A stretch of DNA of 64,000 nucleotides from Simplicispira hankyongi (GCF_003570885.1 NZ_QXJC01000003.1:1-64000), one strand, 5' to 3'; shown: positions 7,527-20,720, counted from the first letter of the stretch. Notes: generated by a model from the sequence alone, not told the origin. Numbers and translations: made by a program.

Positions 7527-8561
7527 ATGCGACTGGGAATGATTGGTTTGGGACGCATGGGGGCCAGCATGAGCACCCGTTTGCTGCGCGGCGGGCACGC
7601 CTTGGTGGTGCACGACCAAAGTGCCGAGGCCGTCCAGCGGCTGGTGGGCCTGGGTGCCACGGGCAGCACCACGCTGCAAGATTTCGTCGCTGCCCTCGCC
7701 CTGCCCCGCGCCATCTGGCTCATGGTGCCGGCCGCCGTGGTCGATGGCGTGCTGGACGGTCTGGTGCCCTTGCTCAGCCCCGGTGACACCGTCATCGACG
7801 GCGGCAATTCGTACTACCACGACGACCTGCGCCGCGCCGCTGCGCTGGAGGCCAAGGGCATCCACTACCTCGACGTGGGCACCAGCGGCGGCGTGGCCGG
7901 CCTCACGCGCGGCTACTGCCAGATGGTGGGCGGCAAGGACGAGGCCGTCGCCCAACTGGCGCCGATTTTCGAGACGCTGGCGCCCGGCGCCGGTGTGCTG
8001 ACACCCACTCCTGGCCGCAAGGCGGGCGGCGGCACCGCAGAGCGCGGCTGGCTGCACTGCGGCCCACACGGCGCGGGGCACTTTGTGAAGATGGTGCACA
8101 ACGGCATTGAATACGGAATCATGGCCGCCTACGCCGAGGGACTGAACATCCTGCACCACGCCAATGTGGGCAAGCTCCAGCACGAAGTCGATGCCGAAAC
8201 CACGCCGCTGCGCCACCCCGAGCACTACCAGTACGCGCTGGACCTGCCTGAAATCACCGAGCTGTGGCGGCGCGGCAGCGTGATTGGCTCGTGGCTGCTC
8301 GATTTGACCGCCGAGGCGCTGGCCGCCGACCCCCAACTCGACAACTTTGCCGGCCGCGTCTCCGATTCCGGCGAAGGCCGCTGGACGGTGCAGGCTGCGA
8401 TTGACGCCGCCGTGCCGGCCCCCGTGCTGAGCGCTGCGCTCTATGCGCGCTTTGGCTCACGCGGCGAGGCCGACTTTGCCAACCGCGTGCAATCGGCCAT
8501 GCGGCACGAGTTTGGCGGGCATGCGGAAAAAGCCGGCCCCGCACCCACGAGCGGGGGTTGA
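7527..8561 (+). CDS. gnd: 6-phosphogluconate dehydrogenase, decarboxylating (short GndA/YqeC type)
   Basis: Oxidatively decarboxylates 6-phosphogluconate to ribulose 5-phosphate in the cytosol. Start set at ATG 7527 ([15 protein letters not shown]), with AGGA upstream; the frame is open further back to 7404 but without family similarity. The Rossmann motif GLGRMG is at residues 7-12. [11 protein letters not shown] (about 90-100), [11 protein letters not shown] and the catalytic-Lys motif [12 protein letters not shown] (about 187-198) follow. At 344 residues it is the short form, usually NAD-preferring, not the 470-residue NADP enzyme. First gene of a six-gene sugar-phosphate operon; zwf starts 1 bp after its stop. 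Confidence 0.93.
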   Translation: MRLGMIGLGRMGASMSTRLLRGGHALVVHDQSAEAVQRLVGLGATGSTTLQDFVAALALPRAIWLMVPAAVVDGVLDGLVPLLSPGDTVIDGGNSYYHDDLRRAAALEAKGIHYLDVGTSGGVAGLTRGYCQMVGGKDEAVAQLAPIFETLAPGAGVLTPTPGRKAGGGTAERGWLHCGPHGAGHFVKMVHNGIEYGIMAAYAEGLNILHHANVGKLQHEVDAETTPLRHPEHYQYALDLPEITELWRRGSVIGSWLLDLTAEALAADPQLDNFAGRVSDSGEGRWTVQAAIDAAVPAPVLSAALYARFGSRGEADFANRVQSAMRHEFGGHAEKAGPAPTSGG

Positions 8562-8562
8562 C

Positions 8563-9990
8563 ATGGCGCACGACGGCACGCAGCCACCCGCCCGCTCCGA
8601 CGCCCTGGTGGTGTTTGGCGCCACGGGCGATCTGGCGCACAAGAAAGTCTTACCGGCACTCTATGCACTGCACCTGCGGGGCGACCTGAACGTGCCCGTC
8701 ATTGGCGTGGCCTCGTCGCCCTGGAGCCAGGAGGAGTTTCGCACGCGCGCACGCGCCAGCGTGCAGGCCTCTGGCGCAGCGGCAGCGGGTGGCAAGCTCG
8801 ACAGCTTCCTCGCGCAGCTGCAGTACGTCAGCGGCAACTACCAGGACAGCGCCACCTTCGGCGCGCTGAAAGCAGCCCTGGGAACCGCCCGGCGGCCGGC
8901 GCACTACCTCGCCATTCCGCCCGCGCTGTTCCCGGTGGTGATCCGCAGCCTCGGCGCTGCGGGCCTGGCACAGGACGCCCGCGTCATCATTGAGAAACCC
9001 TTTGGCCGCGATCTGGCTTCGGCGCGCACGCTCAACCAGGTGGCGCGGGAAGTGTTTGCCGACAACGCCATCTTTCGCATCGACCACTTCCTGGGCAAGG
9101 AAGCGATCATGAATTTGCTCTACTTCCGCTTTGCCAACGCGTTCCTGGAGCCGCTGTGGAACCGCCAGCACGTCAAAAGCGTGCAGATCACCCTGGCCGA
9201 AGATTTTGGCGTGCAGGGCCGGGGCGGTTTTTATGAAAGCGCCGGGTGCCTGCGCGACGTGGTGCAAAACCATTTGCTGCAAATCGTCGCCCTGCTGGCC
9301 ATGGAGCCGCCGGGCGGCCAGCACTTCAGCGCGGTGGAGGCCGAGAAGTTCCAGGTGTTGAACGCCATGCGGCCCTTGCGGCCCGAAGACCTGGTGCGCG
9401 GCCAGTACCAGGGCTACCGTGATGAAGGGCAGGTGGCGGGCGACTCCGATGTGGAGACGTTCTGCGCGCTGCGCCTGTCCATCGACTCCTGGCGCTGGGC
9501 CGGCGTGCCCTGGTTCCTGCGCTCGGGCAAATGCCTGCCCACCACCGCCTGCGAAGTGCTGGTGCGGCTCGAACCCCCACCGGTGCGGCTGTTTGACGAT
9601 GCCGGCGCGGGCGGAGACGAGGTGAACCACCTGCGCTTTCGCCTCTCGCCCCATTCGGTGATTGCCCTGGCAGCACGCGTCAAACGCGTCGGCAAAGCCT
9701 TTACCGGCGAACAAAAGGAACTGGTACTGACCGAAGAAGAAGCCGGCGAGCAAAGCCCGTATGAGCGCCTGTTGGGCGACGCCATGGCGGGCGACCCCGC
9801 CTTGTTCGCCAGCGAAGGCGCCATTGAAGCCGCCTGGCGCGTGGTGGACCCAGTGCTCACCGAGCACATGCCCGCCACACCCTACCCACAAGGCAGTTGG
9901 GGCCCCGCCGCAGCCGATACGCTGATGACAGTGCACGGCGGCTGGCACAACCCCAGTGTGCTGTCCCCTCCCGCAAAGGACACCCCATGA
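8563..9990 (+). CDS. zwf: Glucose-6-phosphate 1-dehydrogenase
   Basis: Oxidises glucose 6-phosphate to 6-phosphogluconolactone with NAD(P)+, the entry step of the oxidative pentose phosphate and Entner-Doudoroff routes. Start at ATG 8563, 1 bp after the gnd stop; the open frame from 8443 runs inside gnd and is rejected. The nucleotide-binding motif GATGDLA is at about residues 19-25 and the substrate/catalytic motif RIDHFLGKE at about 172-180. At 475 residues it has normal length. No 6-phosphogluconolactonase gene is seen in the cluster. Its TGA overlaps the tal ATG. Confidence 0.96.
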   Translation: MAHDGTQPPARSDALVVFGATGDLAHKKVLPALYALHLRGDLNVPVIGVASSPWSQEEFRTRARASVQASGAAAAGGKLDSFLAQLQYVSGNYQDSATFGALKAALGTARRPAHYLAIPPALFPVVIRSLGAAGLAQDARVIIEKPFGRDLASARTLNQVAREVFADNAIFRIDHFLGKEAIMNLLYFRFANAFLEPLWNRQHVKSVQITLAEDFGVQGRGGFYESAGCLRDVVQNHLLQIVALLAMEPPGGQHFSAVEAEKFQVLNAMRPLRPEDLVRGQYQGYRDEGQVAGDSDVETFCALRLSIDSWRWAGVPWFLRSGKCLPTTACEVLVRLEPPPVRLFDDAGAGGDEVNHLRFRLSPHSVIALAARVKRVGKAFTGEQKELVLTEEEAGEQSPYERLLGDAMAGDPALFASEGAIEAAWRVVDPVLTEHMPATPYPQGSWGPAAADTLMTVHGGWHNPSVLSPPAKDTP

Positions 9991-11078
9991 AAGCCACGCA
10001 ACAACTCCACGCGCTCGGCCAGAGCCTGTGGCTCGACAACATCACCCGCCCGCTGCTCGACAGCGGCGCGCTGGCGCGCTACATCACGCAATATTCGATT
10101 ACCGGGCTGACCTCGAACCCGACCATCTTCGAGCACGCCATCGGCACCTCGGACGCGTATGACGAGGCGATTGCACGCGGCACGTCCAAGGGCCAGGCGG
10201 GCGAAGCGCTGTTCTTCGACCTGGCCATTGCCGACCTGCGCCGCGCCGCCGACCTGTTCCGCCCGGTGTTCGAAGCCACGGGCGGCGTGGACGGCTGGGT
10301 GTCGCTGGAGGTCTCGCCGCTGCTGGCGCACGACGCCAAGGGCACGGTTGCGGCGGCGGTGCACCTGCACCAGCTGGCCGACCGGCCGAACCTGTACATC
10401 AAGATTCCCGGCACGCCCGAGGGCGTGGTGGCCATAGAAGAATCCATCTTTGCTGGCGTGCCGGTCAACGTCACGCTGCTGTTTTCGGCGGCACAGTACC
10501 AGGCGGCGGCCGAGGCCTATCTGCGCGGCATCGAGCGGCGCGTGGCCGCAGGGCTGGACGCCAAGGTGAATTCGGTCGCCTCGCTCTTTGTCAGCCGCTG
10601 GGACGTGGCCGCCAACAAGCGGCTGCCGGGCGCGCTGCACAACCGCCTGGGTATCGCGGTCGCCGCGCAGACCTACCGCGCCTACCGCGAGCTGCTGGCC
10701 TTGCCGCGCTGGCACCGCCTCGCCGCCGCTGGCGCGCATGTGCAGCGCCTGCTGTGGGCAAGCACCGGTACGAAAGACCCTGCGGCGCCCGACACGCTGT
10801 ACGTCGAGGCACTGGCCGCGCCCGACACCATCAATACCCTGCCAGAAAAAACGCTGTTTGCGTTTTCTGACCACGGCAAGGTGCAGCCAAGCCTGCAGGG
10901 CGATGGCAATGGCGGCGACGCCACCATCGCCCAATGCCGCGAGGCAGGCATCGACATCGACGCGCTGGCTGAGCAATTGCAGCGCGAAGGCGCAGAGTCG
11001 TTTTCGCAGTCCTGGGCCAAGCTGCTGGACAACCTTGCCAACAAAGCCACGCCTTCCTCTGCGAAGACCGACCCATGA
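9987..11078 (+). CDS. tal: Transaldolase
   Basis: Transfers a dihydroxyacetone unit from sedoheptulose 7-phosphate to glyceraldehyde 3-phosphate in the non-oxidative pentose phosphate pathway. The 363-residue protein has [16 protein letters not shown] near the N-terminus, [12 protein letters not shown], and the Schiff-base Lys in [11 protein letters not shown] (about residue 140). Length and sequence fit the larger Tal subfamily of actinobacteria and some proteobacteria, not E. coli TalB. Start ATG 9987 overlaps the zwf stop (ATGA), and its own stop overlaps the pgi start the same way, indicating strict translational coupling. Confidence 0.94.
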   Translation: MKATQQLHALGQSLWLDNITRPLLDSGALARYITQYSITGLTSNPTIFEHAIGTSDAYDEAIARGTSKGQAGEALFFDLAIADLRRAADLFRPVFEATGGVDGWVSLEVSPLLAHDAKGTVAAAVHLHQLADRPNLYIKIPGTPEGVVAIEESIFAGVPVNVTLLFSAAQYQAAAEAYLRGIERRVAAGLDAKVNSVASLFVSRWDVAANKRLPGALHNRLGIAVAAQTYRAYRELLALPRWHRLAAAGAHVQRLLWASTGTKDPAAPDTLYVEALAAPDTINTLPEKTLFAFSDHGKVQPSLQGDGNGGDATIAQCREAGIDIDALAEQLQREGAESFSQSWAKLLDNLANKATPSSAKTDP

Positions 11079-12750
11079 CCGATTTCAACGCACCGCGCAC
11101 ACCGCCAAAACTGACAAGCTTGTCGGCGTGGCAGGCCCTCACCGCCCACCACGAGCAGCACCGCGGGCAGCACCTGCACGAGCTGTTTGCCAGCGACCCC
11201 GGCCGGGGTGAGCGCCTGAGCGCAGAGGCTGCCGGCTGGTACCTTGATTACTCGAAGCAGCGCATCACGGACGACACCCTGCGCCTGCTGCTCCAGCTAG
11301 CCGAGCAATGCGGCGTGAGCGAGCGCATTGCCGCCATGTTTCGCGGCGACGCCATCAACACCACCGAGCACCGCGCAGCCCTGCACACGGCCTTGCGCGC
11401 GCCCACGGGCACGCAGATTTTGGTGGACGGCGTCGATGTCGTGCCCGAGGTGCACGCCATGCTGCGCCGCATGGCAGCGTTTGCCGATGCCGTGCGCAGC
11501 GGCGCGTGGCGCGGCCACAGCGGCAAGCGCATTCGCACCGTCATCAACATTGGCATTGGCGGCTCCGATCTGGGGCCGGTGATGGCGTACGAGGCACTGC
11601 GCCACTACAGCCAGCGCGATCTGCAATGCCGCTTTGTCTCCAATGTGGACGCGACAGCACTGGTCGAGGCCACGCGCGACCTGGACGCGGGCGAGACGCT
11701 GTTCATCGTCTGCTCCAAGACCTTCACCACGCTGGAAACGCTGACCAACGCGCACGCCGCGCGTGCCTGGTGCGTGGCGCAACTGGGCAGCGACGCGGCG
11801 GTGGCCAGGCACTTCGTGGCCGTGTCCACCAATGCCGAGGGGGTGGCCCAATTTGGCATTGCGCCGGAACACATGTTCGGGTTCTGGGACTGGGTGGGCG
11901 GGCGCTACTCCATGGATTCGGCCATTGGCCTCTCACTCATGGTGGCCATTGGGCCGGTGCAGTTTGGCGACATGCTGGCCGGCTTTCGCGCCATGGACGA
12001 GCATTTCAAAAATACCCCGCTGGCGCAGAACCTGCCGGTGCTGATGGGCCTGTTGGCGGTGTGGAACACCAATTTCTTGGGGGCGCAGACACAAGCCGTG
12101 CTGCCTTATGCGCAGTACCTGAGCCGCTTTCCCGCCTACCTGCAGCAGCTCACGATGGAGAGCAACGGCAAGCACATGACGCTGACCGGTGCACGGGTGA
12201 ACTACGCCACCTCAGCCATTGTGTGGGGCGAGCCGGGCACCAACGGCCAGCACTCGTTCTACCAACTGCTGCACCAGGGCACATCGACCGTGCCCTGCGA
12301 CTTCATCGGCTTTTGCCAGACGCTCAACCCGCTGGAGCCAGACGCCAGCGGCAGCGACAGCCAGCACAACCTGCTGATGGCGAACTTCTTCGCGCAGACC
12401 GAGGCGCTGGCCTTCGGCAAGAGCTTGCAGCAGGTACTCAGCGAAGGCGCAGACCCCAGCGTTGCGCCGCACCGCACGTTCGAAGGCAACCGCCCCAGCA
12501 GCAGCTTGCTGGCCGAGCGCTTGAGCCCGCACTCGCTCGGTGCGCTGGTGGCGCTGTACGAGCACAGCGTGTTCACGCAGGGTGTGGTCTGGAACATCGA
12601 CCCGTTCGACCAGTGGGGCGTGGAACTGGGCAAGGTGCTGGCGGGCACCACGGCGAAAGAGCTCGCCGCCGTTGATGCGCCGCAACTGGCGCACGACAGC
12701 TCTACCAACGCGCTGATGCGCCGTTACCGCCAACTGCGCAAGGAGATGGG

Positions 12751-12754
<4 letters not shown>
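11075..12754 (+). CDS. pgi: Glucose-6-phosphate isomerase
   Basis: Interconverts glucose 6-phosphate and fructose 6-phosphate. A 559-residue protein with the SIS-type sugar-phosphate motif GIGGSDLGP (about 160-168), the signature [22 protein letters not shown] with the catalytic Glu (about 360), and [19 protein letters not shown] with the ring-opening His (about 390). ATG 11075 overlaps the tal stop, and the stop overlaps the transketolase ATG (ATGA at 12751-12754). In this operon it closes the loop by regenerating glucose 6-phosphate for Zwf. Confidence 0.97.
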
Positions 12755-14904
<2,150 letters not shown>

Positions 14905-14907
14905 GCC

Positions 14908-16566
14908 ATGAACCCGCACCAAAGCCCTTTTGCCGGCCAGAGCGCACCGACGTCCGCGCTCATCGACGTGGACCAGCTGCTGGCGGCCTATTTTTCCGAG
15001 CGCCCCGACCCCAGCGTGGCCGTACAGCGCGTGGCGTTTGGCACTTCGGGCCACCGTGGTTCGGCGTTCGACGTGTCGTTCAACGAATGGCATGTTCTGG
15101 CCATCACCCAGGCCATTTGCGACCACCGCCGCGCGCAGGGCATTGCCGGGCCGCTGTTCCTGGGCATCGACACCCACGCGCTCTCCAAGCCCGCCTGCGA
15201 CAGCGCGCTCGAAGTGCTTGCCGCCAATGGCGTGGACGTGATGCTGGCGCCGGGTGGAGAGTTCACCCCGACCCCAGCCGTTTCGCACGCCATCCTTGTG
15301 CACAACCGTACTGGCAGCAGCGCGCAGGCCGACGGCATCGTCGCCACGCCCTCGCACAACCCACCACGGGACGGTGGCTTCAAGTACAACCCGCCGCACG
15401 GCGGCCCGGCCGGTTCGGACATCACCCAGGCTATCGGCGCGGCTGCGAACCGCTATCTGGAGCAGGGCCTGCAAGGCGTACGCCGCATGCCGCTTACAGC
15501 GGCGCTGCGGGCCAGTACCACGCACCGCCACGATTTTCTGCGCCACTACGTGGACGACCTCGACCACGCCATCGACATGGAAGCCATTCGCGGCTCGGGG
15601 CTGCGTTTGGGGGTGGACCCGCTGGGCGGTGCCGGCGTGCACTACTGGCCGGCGATTGCCGAGCGCTGGCGGCTCGATCTCACCGTGCTGAGTGAGGTGG
15701 TGGACCCACAGTTCGCTTTCATGGCGCTGGACTGGGACGGGCAGATCCGCATGGACCCGTCGTCGCGTTTCGCCATGCAACGGCTCATTGCCGCCAAAGA
15801 CCGGTTCGACGTCGGTTTTGCCTGCGACACCGACCACGACCGGCACGGCATCGTCACGCCCGGCGCGGGCTTGCTGGCGCCCAACCATTACCTCTCCGTA
15901 GTGGTCGACTACCTCTTTCGCCACCGTCCGAAATGGGGCGCACACGCGGCGGTGGGCAAGACGGTGGTGACCACCGCGCTGATCGAGCGCGTGGCCGCCC
16001 GGCTCAAGCGCGCGGTCTTCGACGTGCCCGTGGGCTTCAAGTGGTTCTCACAAGGTTTACTGGACGGCCGCCTGGGGTTTGCCGGCGAAGAGAGCGCCGG
16101 CGCGGCCTTTTTGCGCCGCGACGGGACGGCGTGGACGACAGACAAGGACGGCATTGCCGCCGCCCTGCTGGCCGCCGAGATCACCGCCGTCACCGGCAGC
16201 GACCCTGGCCGCTTGTACGGTGCCTTGACCAAAGACTTGGGTGAGCCTGCCGCAGACCGCGTGGAAGCACCGGCAAACGCGCAGCAGAAGCAGGCGCTGG
16301 CCGCACTTTCGGCGAGCCAGATCACCACCACCACGCTGGCGGGGGAACCCATCACCTCCGTGTGCACCCAGGCCCCCGGCAACGGCGCCGCCATCGGCGG
16401 CATCAAGGTGAGTGCCCCTAGCGGCTGGTATGCCGCACGGCCCTCGGGCACCGAAGACATCTACAAAATCTACGGCGAGAGTTTTCGCGGGGCGGAGCAC
16501 CTGGCGCAGATTCTGGCCGAGGCACAAAAGACGGTGGACGCCGCCTTGCAGGCAGCCAGCAACTGA
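14908..16566 (+). CDS. pgm: Phosphoglucomutase, alpha-D-glucose specific
   Basis: Interconverts glucose 1-phosphate and glucose 6-phosphate, linking the operon to glycogen/trehalose or nucleotide-sugar metabolism. A 552-residue member of the phosphohexomutase superfamily. The phosphoserine loop is VATPSHNPPRDGG (about 145-157), the metal-binding loop DTDHDRHG (about 306-313) and the sugar-binding loop GEESAGA (about 393). The C-terminal phosphate-binding loop RPSGTEDIYKIYGES is also present. It starts 3 bp after transketolase with an AAGG ribosome site. It is the last gene of the operon; its stop abuts the large palindromic element at 16567. Confidence 0.95.
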   Translation: MNPHQSPFAGQSAPTSALIDVDQLLAAYFSERPDPSVAVQRVAFGTSGHRGSAFDVSFNEWHVLAITQAICDHRRAQGIAGPLFLGIDTHALSKPACDSALEVLAANGVDVMLAPGGEFTPTPAVSHAILVHNRTGSSAQADGIVATPSHNPPRDGGFKYNPPHGGPAGSDITQAIGAAANRYLEQGLQGVRRMPLTAALRASTTHRHDFLRHYVDDLDHAIDMEAIRGSGLRLGVDPLGGAGVHYWPAIAERWRLDLTVLSEVVDPQFAFMALDWDGQIRMDPSSRFAMQRLIAAKDRFDVGFACDTDHDRHGIVTPGAGLLAPNHYLSVVVDYLFRHRPKWGAHAAVGKTVVTTALIERVAARLKRAVFDVPVGFKWFSQGLLDGRLGFAGEESAGAAFLRRDGTAWTTDKDGIAAALLAAEITAVTGSDPGRLYGALTKDLGEPAADRVEAPANAQQKQALAALSASQITTTTLAGEPITSVCTQAPGNGAAIGGIKVSAPSGWYAARPSGTEDIYKIYGESFRGAEHLAQILAEAQKTVDAALQAASN

Positions 16567-16833
16567 GAACGTGTTCACGATCTCGCAGGAGCCGCGTTGG
16601 AGCGAAATCGGGATGAGTGGATGCTTCGGATGCGCCGCATGGGCTCATGCCCATGCAAGCAGCCGGGGCGTCCAATCGCCCGATTTCGCTCCAACCCTTT
16701 GGGCAGTGGTCTTTGCGGGCGGTCTGCTGCGTTGCGGCGCTTGCCAATAGCGGGGCTATTGGCCGCCCACCGCGCCTTGCATCCCATCCCGCAAAGACCG
16801 CTGCGCGGCCTCTGGGAGATCGTAAACACGTTC
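16567..16833. mobile_element. MITE-like palindromic element, copy B
   Basis: Fills the gap between two convergent genes. Terminal inverted repeats 16567-16584 and 16816-16833 match at 17 of 18 positions, with partial matching further in. Nested inside are a perfect 16-bp inverted repeat (16597-16612 with 16679-16694) and a hairpin GCATGGGC-TCAT-GCCCATGC (16637-16656). The right half, reversed, shares the 19-bp core GGGATGGGATGCAAGGCGC and CAACGC-GCAGACCGCCCG with copy A at 5467-5635. No ORF is supported. It could act as a bidirectional terminator for the pgm operon and the hydrolase. Confidence 0.7.
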
Positions 16834-16839
16834 TGAAAG

Positions 16840-18072
16840 CTACAGACCCTGCGCCACAGCCCCAACGCGCCCCAGCATGAACGCCACAAACGGCGGCACG
16901 CACGGAATGTGGCCAGCCGGAGTGGCTTGGCAATCGGTCAGCGACACCAGATCGCCCGCGCCCCTCTTTTGCATGGCTTGCAGGGTGTTCACTGAGCTGG
17001 CATAGGGCACGGTCTGGTCGTCCCGGCCATGGAACAGCGCCACCGGCACCTGCGGGCGCCAGTCGTAGACGCTGCTGTCCTGGGCAATGGCACGTGAGTC
17101 GTCAGCAAAAAAGCTGTCGAGGAAGCGCGTGTCGTAGACCACGTCGGCATCGCCCGGGATCAGCTGGCTCAGCACGGCGCGGCGCACTTCGCTCTGCACG
17201 CTGCTGCCCAGGTAGCGCAGAAAACCCAGGTTGATCAGGGCCCCCAGAAGCGGCTGTTTGGCACTCACCACAGCAATCAGGCTATCGAGCGTGGTCTGCA
17301 CGTCGTAGGGCCCGGCGCCGAGCACTGCCATACGCAACTGGGCCAGCTGCGGCGAGCCGCTGGCCTGCAGGTCGCGGTGCGCGGCCATGGTGGCGTAGCC
17401 ACCCTCCGAATAGCCGGTGAGGAAGAGCTGGCCGTTGTCCTGCACCCCATTGGCGGCACGCCAGTAGGTTGCCGCCGTGAGGAAATCGTTGACCGCCGCC
17501 GCCGTGGGCGCTGCCAGCAAATAGGGGTGCGGCGTGCCGCGCGAAACACCAAACCCCACGTAGTCGGGCGCCACCACCACGTAGCCCAGAGAGGCCAGCA
17601 CCACCGCCACCTCGTTCGGCGCGGCATGGTTGCTGGGCGCCTCGGCGTCATGAAAAATGGTGCCGTGCTGGTAGCTGAGCACGGGACTGGTGCTGCCGGC
17701 AGGCTTTTGCGGCACGCTGATGAGGCCGGAGGCACGCACCTCGTGGCCGTCGGCGTCCAGTGTCGTGTATTCCAGCCGCCAGGAGGCCACGACATAGCGC
17801 GGCACGACACCCTGCACCTGCGTCTTGTCAAGGGCGAGCGCGTCGGCGATTGCGGCCGGGGCAATACTGCCCAAGGGGCTGCTGGCCTTGAGCTCACCCC
17901 GCCCCACCGGGTTGGCCGGGATCGGCGGCTGCACGGCCACGGGCCCGTCATCGTGGCCACCGCCACAGGCCACCAGTGCGGTGAGCGCTGCGCCGCAGAC
18001 GACTGCGCGCCAGCGGTGGTGGATGCCGTACGGCCTACGGTCGCGCAGTGCGCATGGATTCACATCAGGCAT
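16840..18072 (-). CDS. Alpha/beta-hydrolase lipoprotein (lipase/esterase-like)
   Basis: A 410-residue exported hydrolase. Start chosen at 18072 (MPDVNPC), with 18099 possible. After a basic N-terminus, a hydrophobic stretch ends in the lipobox LVAC (Cys about residue 36), followed by GGGHDDG, so the mature protein should be lipid anchored. The nucleophile elbow is GYSEGG (about 227). An Asp candidate lies in HGRDDQTVPYAS and the His in TPAGHIPCV near the C-terminus. This resembles secretory lipases and plant-type fungal esterase families. The substrate is unknown. It is transcribed away from the neighbouring soluble hydrolase at 18206. Confidence 0.8.
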   Translation of the reverse strand: MPDVNPCALRDRRPYGIHHRWRAVVCGAALTALVACGGGHDDGPVAVQPPIPANPVGRGELKASSPLGSIAPAAIADALALDKTQVQGVVPRYVVASWRLEYTTLDADGHEVRASGLISVPQKPAGSTSPVLSYQHGTIFHDAEAPSNHAAPNEVAVVLASLGYVVVAPDYVGFGVSRGTPHPYLLAAPTAAAVNDFLTAATYWRAANGVQDNGQLFLTGYSEGGYATMAAHRDLQASGSPQLAQLRMAVLGAGPYDVQTTLDSLIAVVSAKQPLLGALINLGFLRYLGSSVQSEVRRAVLSQLIPGDADVVYDTRFLDSFFADDSRAIAQDSSVYDWRPQVPVALFHGRDDQTVPYASSVNTLQAMQKRGAGDLVSLTDCQATPAGHIPCVPPFVAFMLGRVGAVAQGL

Positions 18073-18205
18073 GGTGGACCCCAGAAAACGAGCAGACACC
18101 GCTTCATGATAGAGGCATCACCCGCAAGTACAGGCCACTACACTTGCGCCCCTCACGCTCTCATGGCGCACTGCACCCGCTCGCCCACGCAACGCGCCTC
18201 CTCTC

Positions 18206-19030
18206 ATGACCCCTATCGTTTTCTCGCACGGCAACAGCTTCCCAGGCGGCACCTACAGCCTGCTTTTTCAGCATCTGCGTGAGCGCGGCTTCACCCTGAG
18301 CGCCATCGACCGCTTTGGCCACGACCCGCGCTACCCCGTCACCAGCAACTGGCCGCACCTGGTGCAGCAGCTGGCGGATTTCGCAGCCGATGCGGTGGCC
18401 AAGCACGGTGGGCCGGTGTTTCTGGTCGGGCATTCGCTTGGTGGCATCGTCAGCGCGATGACCGCCGCCCTGCACCCGCAAATCGCGCGCGGAGTGCTCA
18501 TGCTTGACTCCCCTCTCATCAGCGGCTGGCGCGCCAACGCGGTCAACGTCGCCAAGCGCACGCAGATGGTGGGCACGGTTTCGCCCGGACGGGTCAGCAG
18601 CCGCCGCCGCAAGCACTGGGCCAGCGATGAGGAAGCTCTGCAGCACTTCGCCCGCAAGAAGGCATTTGCCCGCTGGCACCCTCAGGTGCTCGCCGACTAC
18701 ATCACCCACGGGCTGCAGGACGAAGACGGCCAGCGCGCGCTGCGCTTCGACCGGGACGTGGAGACCGCCATCTACAACACACTGCCGCACAACCTGGTTG
18801 CGCTCTTGCGCAAGCACCCGCTGCGCTGCCCGGCGGCCTTCGTTGGCGGCCTTGCCTCGGTCGAAATGCAGCAGGTAGGCATGGCGCTGACGGCGCGCGT
18901 GACCGAGGGGCGCATCTCGATGCTGGACGGCACGCACCTCTTTCCCATGGAGCAGCCGCTCACCACGGCGGCTGCGGTGGAAGCGGCGCTGCTCAATCTG
19001 GAGAGCGTGGCTGCAGGATCGGTCCGCTAA
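18206..19030 (+). CDS. Alpha/beta-fold hydrolase
   Basis: A 274-residue cytosolic alpha/beta hydrolase. An HGNSFPGG oxyanion-hole motif occurs at residues 8-15 and the nucleophile elbow GHSLGG at about 75-80. DSPLISGW follows the elbow and a catalytic His lies in DGTHLFPME near the C-terminus. No signal peptide is present. It is divergent from the lipoprotein hydrolase. Its TAA overlaps the TAG of the convergent MipA gene (CTAA at 19027-19030). The specific substrate cannot be told. Confidence 0.82.
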   Translation: MTPIVFSHGNSFPGGTYSLLFQHLRERGFTLSAIDRFGHDPRYPVTSNWPHLVQQLADFAADAVAKHGGPVFLVGHSLGGIVSAMTAALHPQIARGVLMLDSPLISGWRANAVNVAKRTQMVGTVSPGRVSSRRRKHWASDEEALQHFARKKAFARWHPQVLADYITHGLQDEDGQRALRFDRDVETAIYNTLPHNLVALLRKHPLRCPAAFVGGLASVEMQQVGMALTARVTEGRISMLDGTHLFPMEQPLTTAAAVEAALLNLESVAAGSVR

Positions 19031-19896
19031 TGGCAGCAGCGGTAGGCAAGTCCCACCGTCACCCCATAGTTGTTCGGCTTGACCACGATCGGGCTGTTGC
19101 GCGCATCGCTGCGCAGTTGGCTCAAGCGCACGCCGCCAAACACGATCCACCGGTCGGTAATCGCGCTCTTGACTTCTAGCCCCAAGTCGGTGCTCATCAC
19201 GCCTGCGCCGGGCGAATAGGCAGGGAACGGCGTACGCACCAAGGCCACGTCGGCGGGTACGCCAAAGTAGCTGCGCAGATAAATCGCGTCGGCCAGGGTG
19301 AAACCGGCGGCCAGGCCAATTTCGGTGCGCGGCGTCACCTGCCACTCATACTGCAGCGTCGTCTGCACCGTGGTTCCACCCCTGCGACCCAGCAAGTCCT
19401 GGTTAAGCGAGCTGCGCAGACTGAACTCTGGCGTCAGCATCCAGGCTGCTGACAGGCGCGCCAGCAGCGTGCGGCGCACATCGGGCAGGCCGTAGATCGG
19501 CGAATCGGCGTCAGGGGTACGGCCACCGCCGATGCGCAAGCCTGCACTCAGGTGAAAACGCTCGGCATCGAACAGCCGCGCGCTCAAGCCAGTGAAGCGC
19601 GGCTCCAAGTCGAAATCGAGCAGCGAGCCACCGCCACCGCTGCTGAGGGTGTAGCGCCCAATGTCCACGCCGATGACCGGGCGCAGGCTATTGCCGCGCT
19701 TGCTACTCCCTGCGTAGTCGGGTCCATTGGACGCCGCCAGCCCCAACGCCCAGGTATAGCCCGGGTCTTTTGCAACGGGCGATGCCTGGGCCGCATCAGC
19801 CGGCGCAGCCCATGCTGCGCAAGGAACCAGAAGCGTCGCGACGAAAGCGAGTGCTGTGGCATGGGGAAAGAGGAATGGGCGCATGGCCTGCATCAT
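19027..19896 (-). CDS. MipA/OmpV family outer-membrane protein
   Basis: A 289-residue outer-membrane beta-barrel of the MipA/OmpV family, proposed in some species to scaffold murein synthases. The N-terminal signal peptide ends near AAWAAPADA. The mature region carries alternating aromatic/polar strands ([18 protein letters not shown]) and ends YRCCH, an unusual terminus for a barrel that would normally end in Phe. Start placed at 19896, where ATG overlaps the uppP stop (ATGA); the ATG at 19884 (MRPFLF) is an equally good signal-peptide start. It is co-transcribed with uppP, and both relate to the envelope. Confidence 0.8.
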   Translation of the reverse strand: MMQAMRPFLFPHATALAFVATLLVPCAAWAAPADAAQASPVAKDPGYTWALGLAASNGPDYAGSSKRGNSLRPVIGVDIGRYTLSSGGGGSLLDFDLEPRFTGLSARLFDAERFHLSAGLRIGGGRTPDADSPIYGLPDVRRTLLARLSAAWMLTPEFSLRSSLNQDLLGRRGGTTVQTTLQYEWQVTPRTEIGLAAGFTLADAIYLRSYFGVPADVALVRTPFPAYSPGAGVMSTDLGLEVKSAITDRWIVFGGVRLSQLRSDARNSPIVVKPNNYGVTVGLAYRCCH

Positions 19897-20720
19897 GCCG
19901 CGTCCCAGCGCACCCATCCAGCCAAAGAGGTGGCCATTACCACACACCCAAAGGCAATGCGGTACCAGGCAAAGGGCACGAAGCTGTGGCTGCTGATGTA
20001 GCGCAGCAGCCAGCGCACACAGATCCAGGCGCTGACGAAGGAAAACACCAGCCCGACCACAAACAGGGGCACATCGCCCACAGACAGTAGCGCACGCTCT
20101 TTGTACAGGCTGTAGACGCCTGCGCCAATCAAGGTGGGCATGGCAAGAAAGAACGAGTAATCGGTGGCCGCCTTGCGCGAGAGCCCCATGAGCATGCCGC
20201 CAATGATGGTGGCACCGCTGCGGCTGGTGCCCGGCACCAGCGCCAGGCACTGCGCCAGCCCGACCTTGAAGGCGTCGAGCGGCGTCATATCGTCCACCGT
20301 GGCCACCCGCGTGGCCACTGGCGCGCGCCGCTCGGCCCACAGGATGATGAAACCGCCCAGGATGAAGGTGCTGGCCACCACCAGCGGCGTGAACAGATGC
20401 TCCTTGATCACCTTGCCAAACGCCAGGCCGAGCACGACCGCAGGCAGGAAGCCAACGAACACGTTGAGGGCAAAGCGCTGCGCCTGCCGCGAGCTGGGCA
20501 GTGCGACCACGGTTTCGCGGATCTTTTGCCAGTACACCAGGATGACGGCAAAGATGGCGCCGGTCTGGATGGCGATATCAAACACCTTGGCCTTGTCGTC
20601 GTCAAAGCCCAGCAGCGCGCCTGCCAGGATGAGGTGGCCGGTGGAAGAAATGGGCAGAAACTCGGTCAGGCCCTCAACCACCCCCATGATGACCGCCTTG
20701 AGCAGCAAAACAGTGTCCAC
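19893..20720 (-). CDS. uppP: Undecaprenyl-diphosphatase UppP (BacA family)
   Basis: Inner-membrane phosphatase that recycles undecaprenyl diphosphate to the monophosphate carrier for peptidoglycan and other envelope polymers; overexpression gives bacitracin resistance. The GTG at 20720 is chosen ([21 protein letters not shown]), giving 275 residues, the usual length; the frame extends to 20831 without family similarity. Signature motifs are [14 protein letters not shown] (about 16-29) and PGTSRSGAT (about 170). About eight membrane helices are present. A second, unrelated enzyme of the same activity (PAP2 type) lies at 52787. Confidence 0.94.
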   Translation of the reverse strand: MDTVLLLKAVIMGVVEGLTEFLPISSTGHLILAGALLGFDDDKAKVFDIAIQTGAIFAVILVYWQKIRETVVALPSSRQAQRFALNVFVGFLPAVVLGLAFGKVIKEHLFTPLVVASTFILGGFIILWAERRAPVATRVATVDDMTPLDAFKVGLAQCLALVPGTSRSGATIIGGMLMGLSRKAATDYSFFLAMPTLIGAGVYSLYKERALLSVGDVPLFVVGLVFSFVSAWICVRWLLRYISSHSFVPFAWYRIAFGCVVMATSLAGWVRWDAA

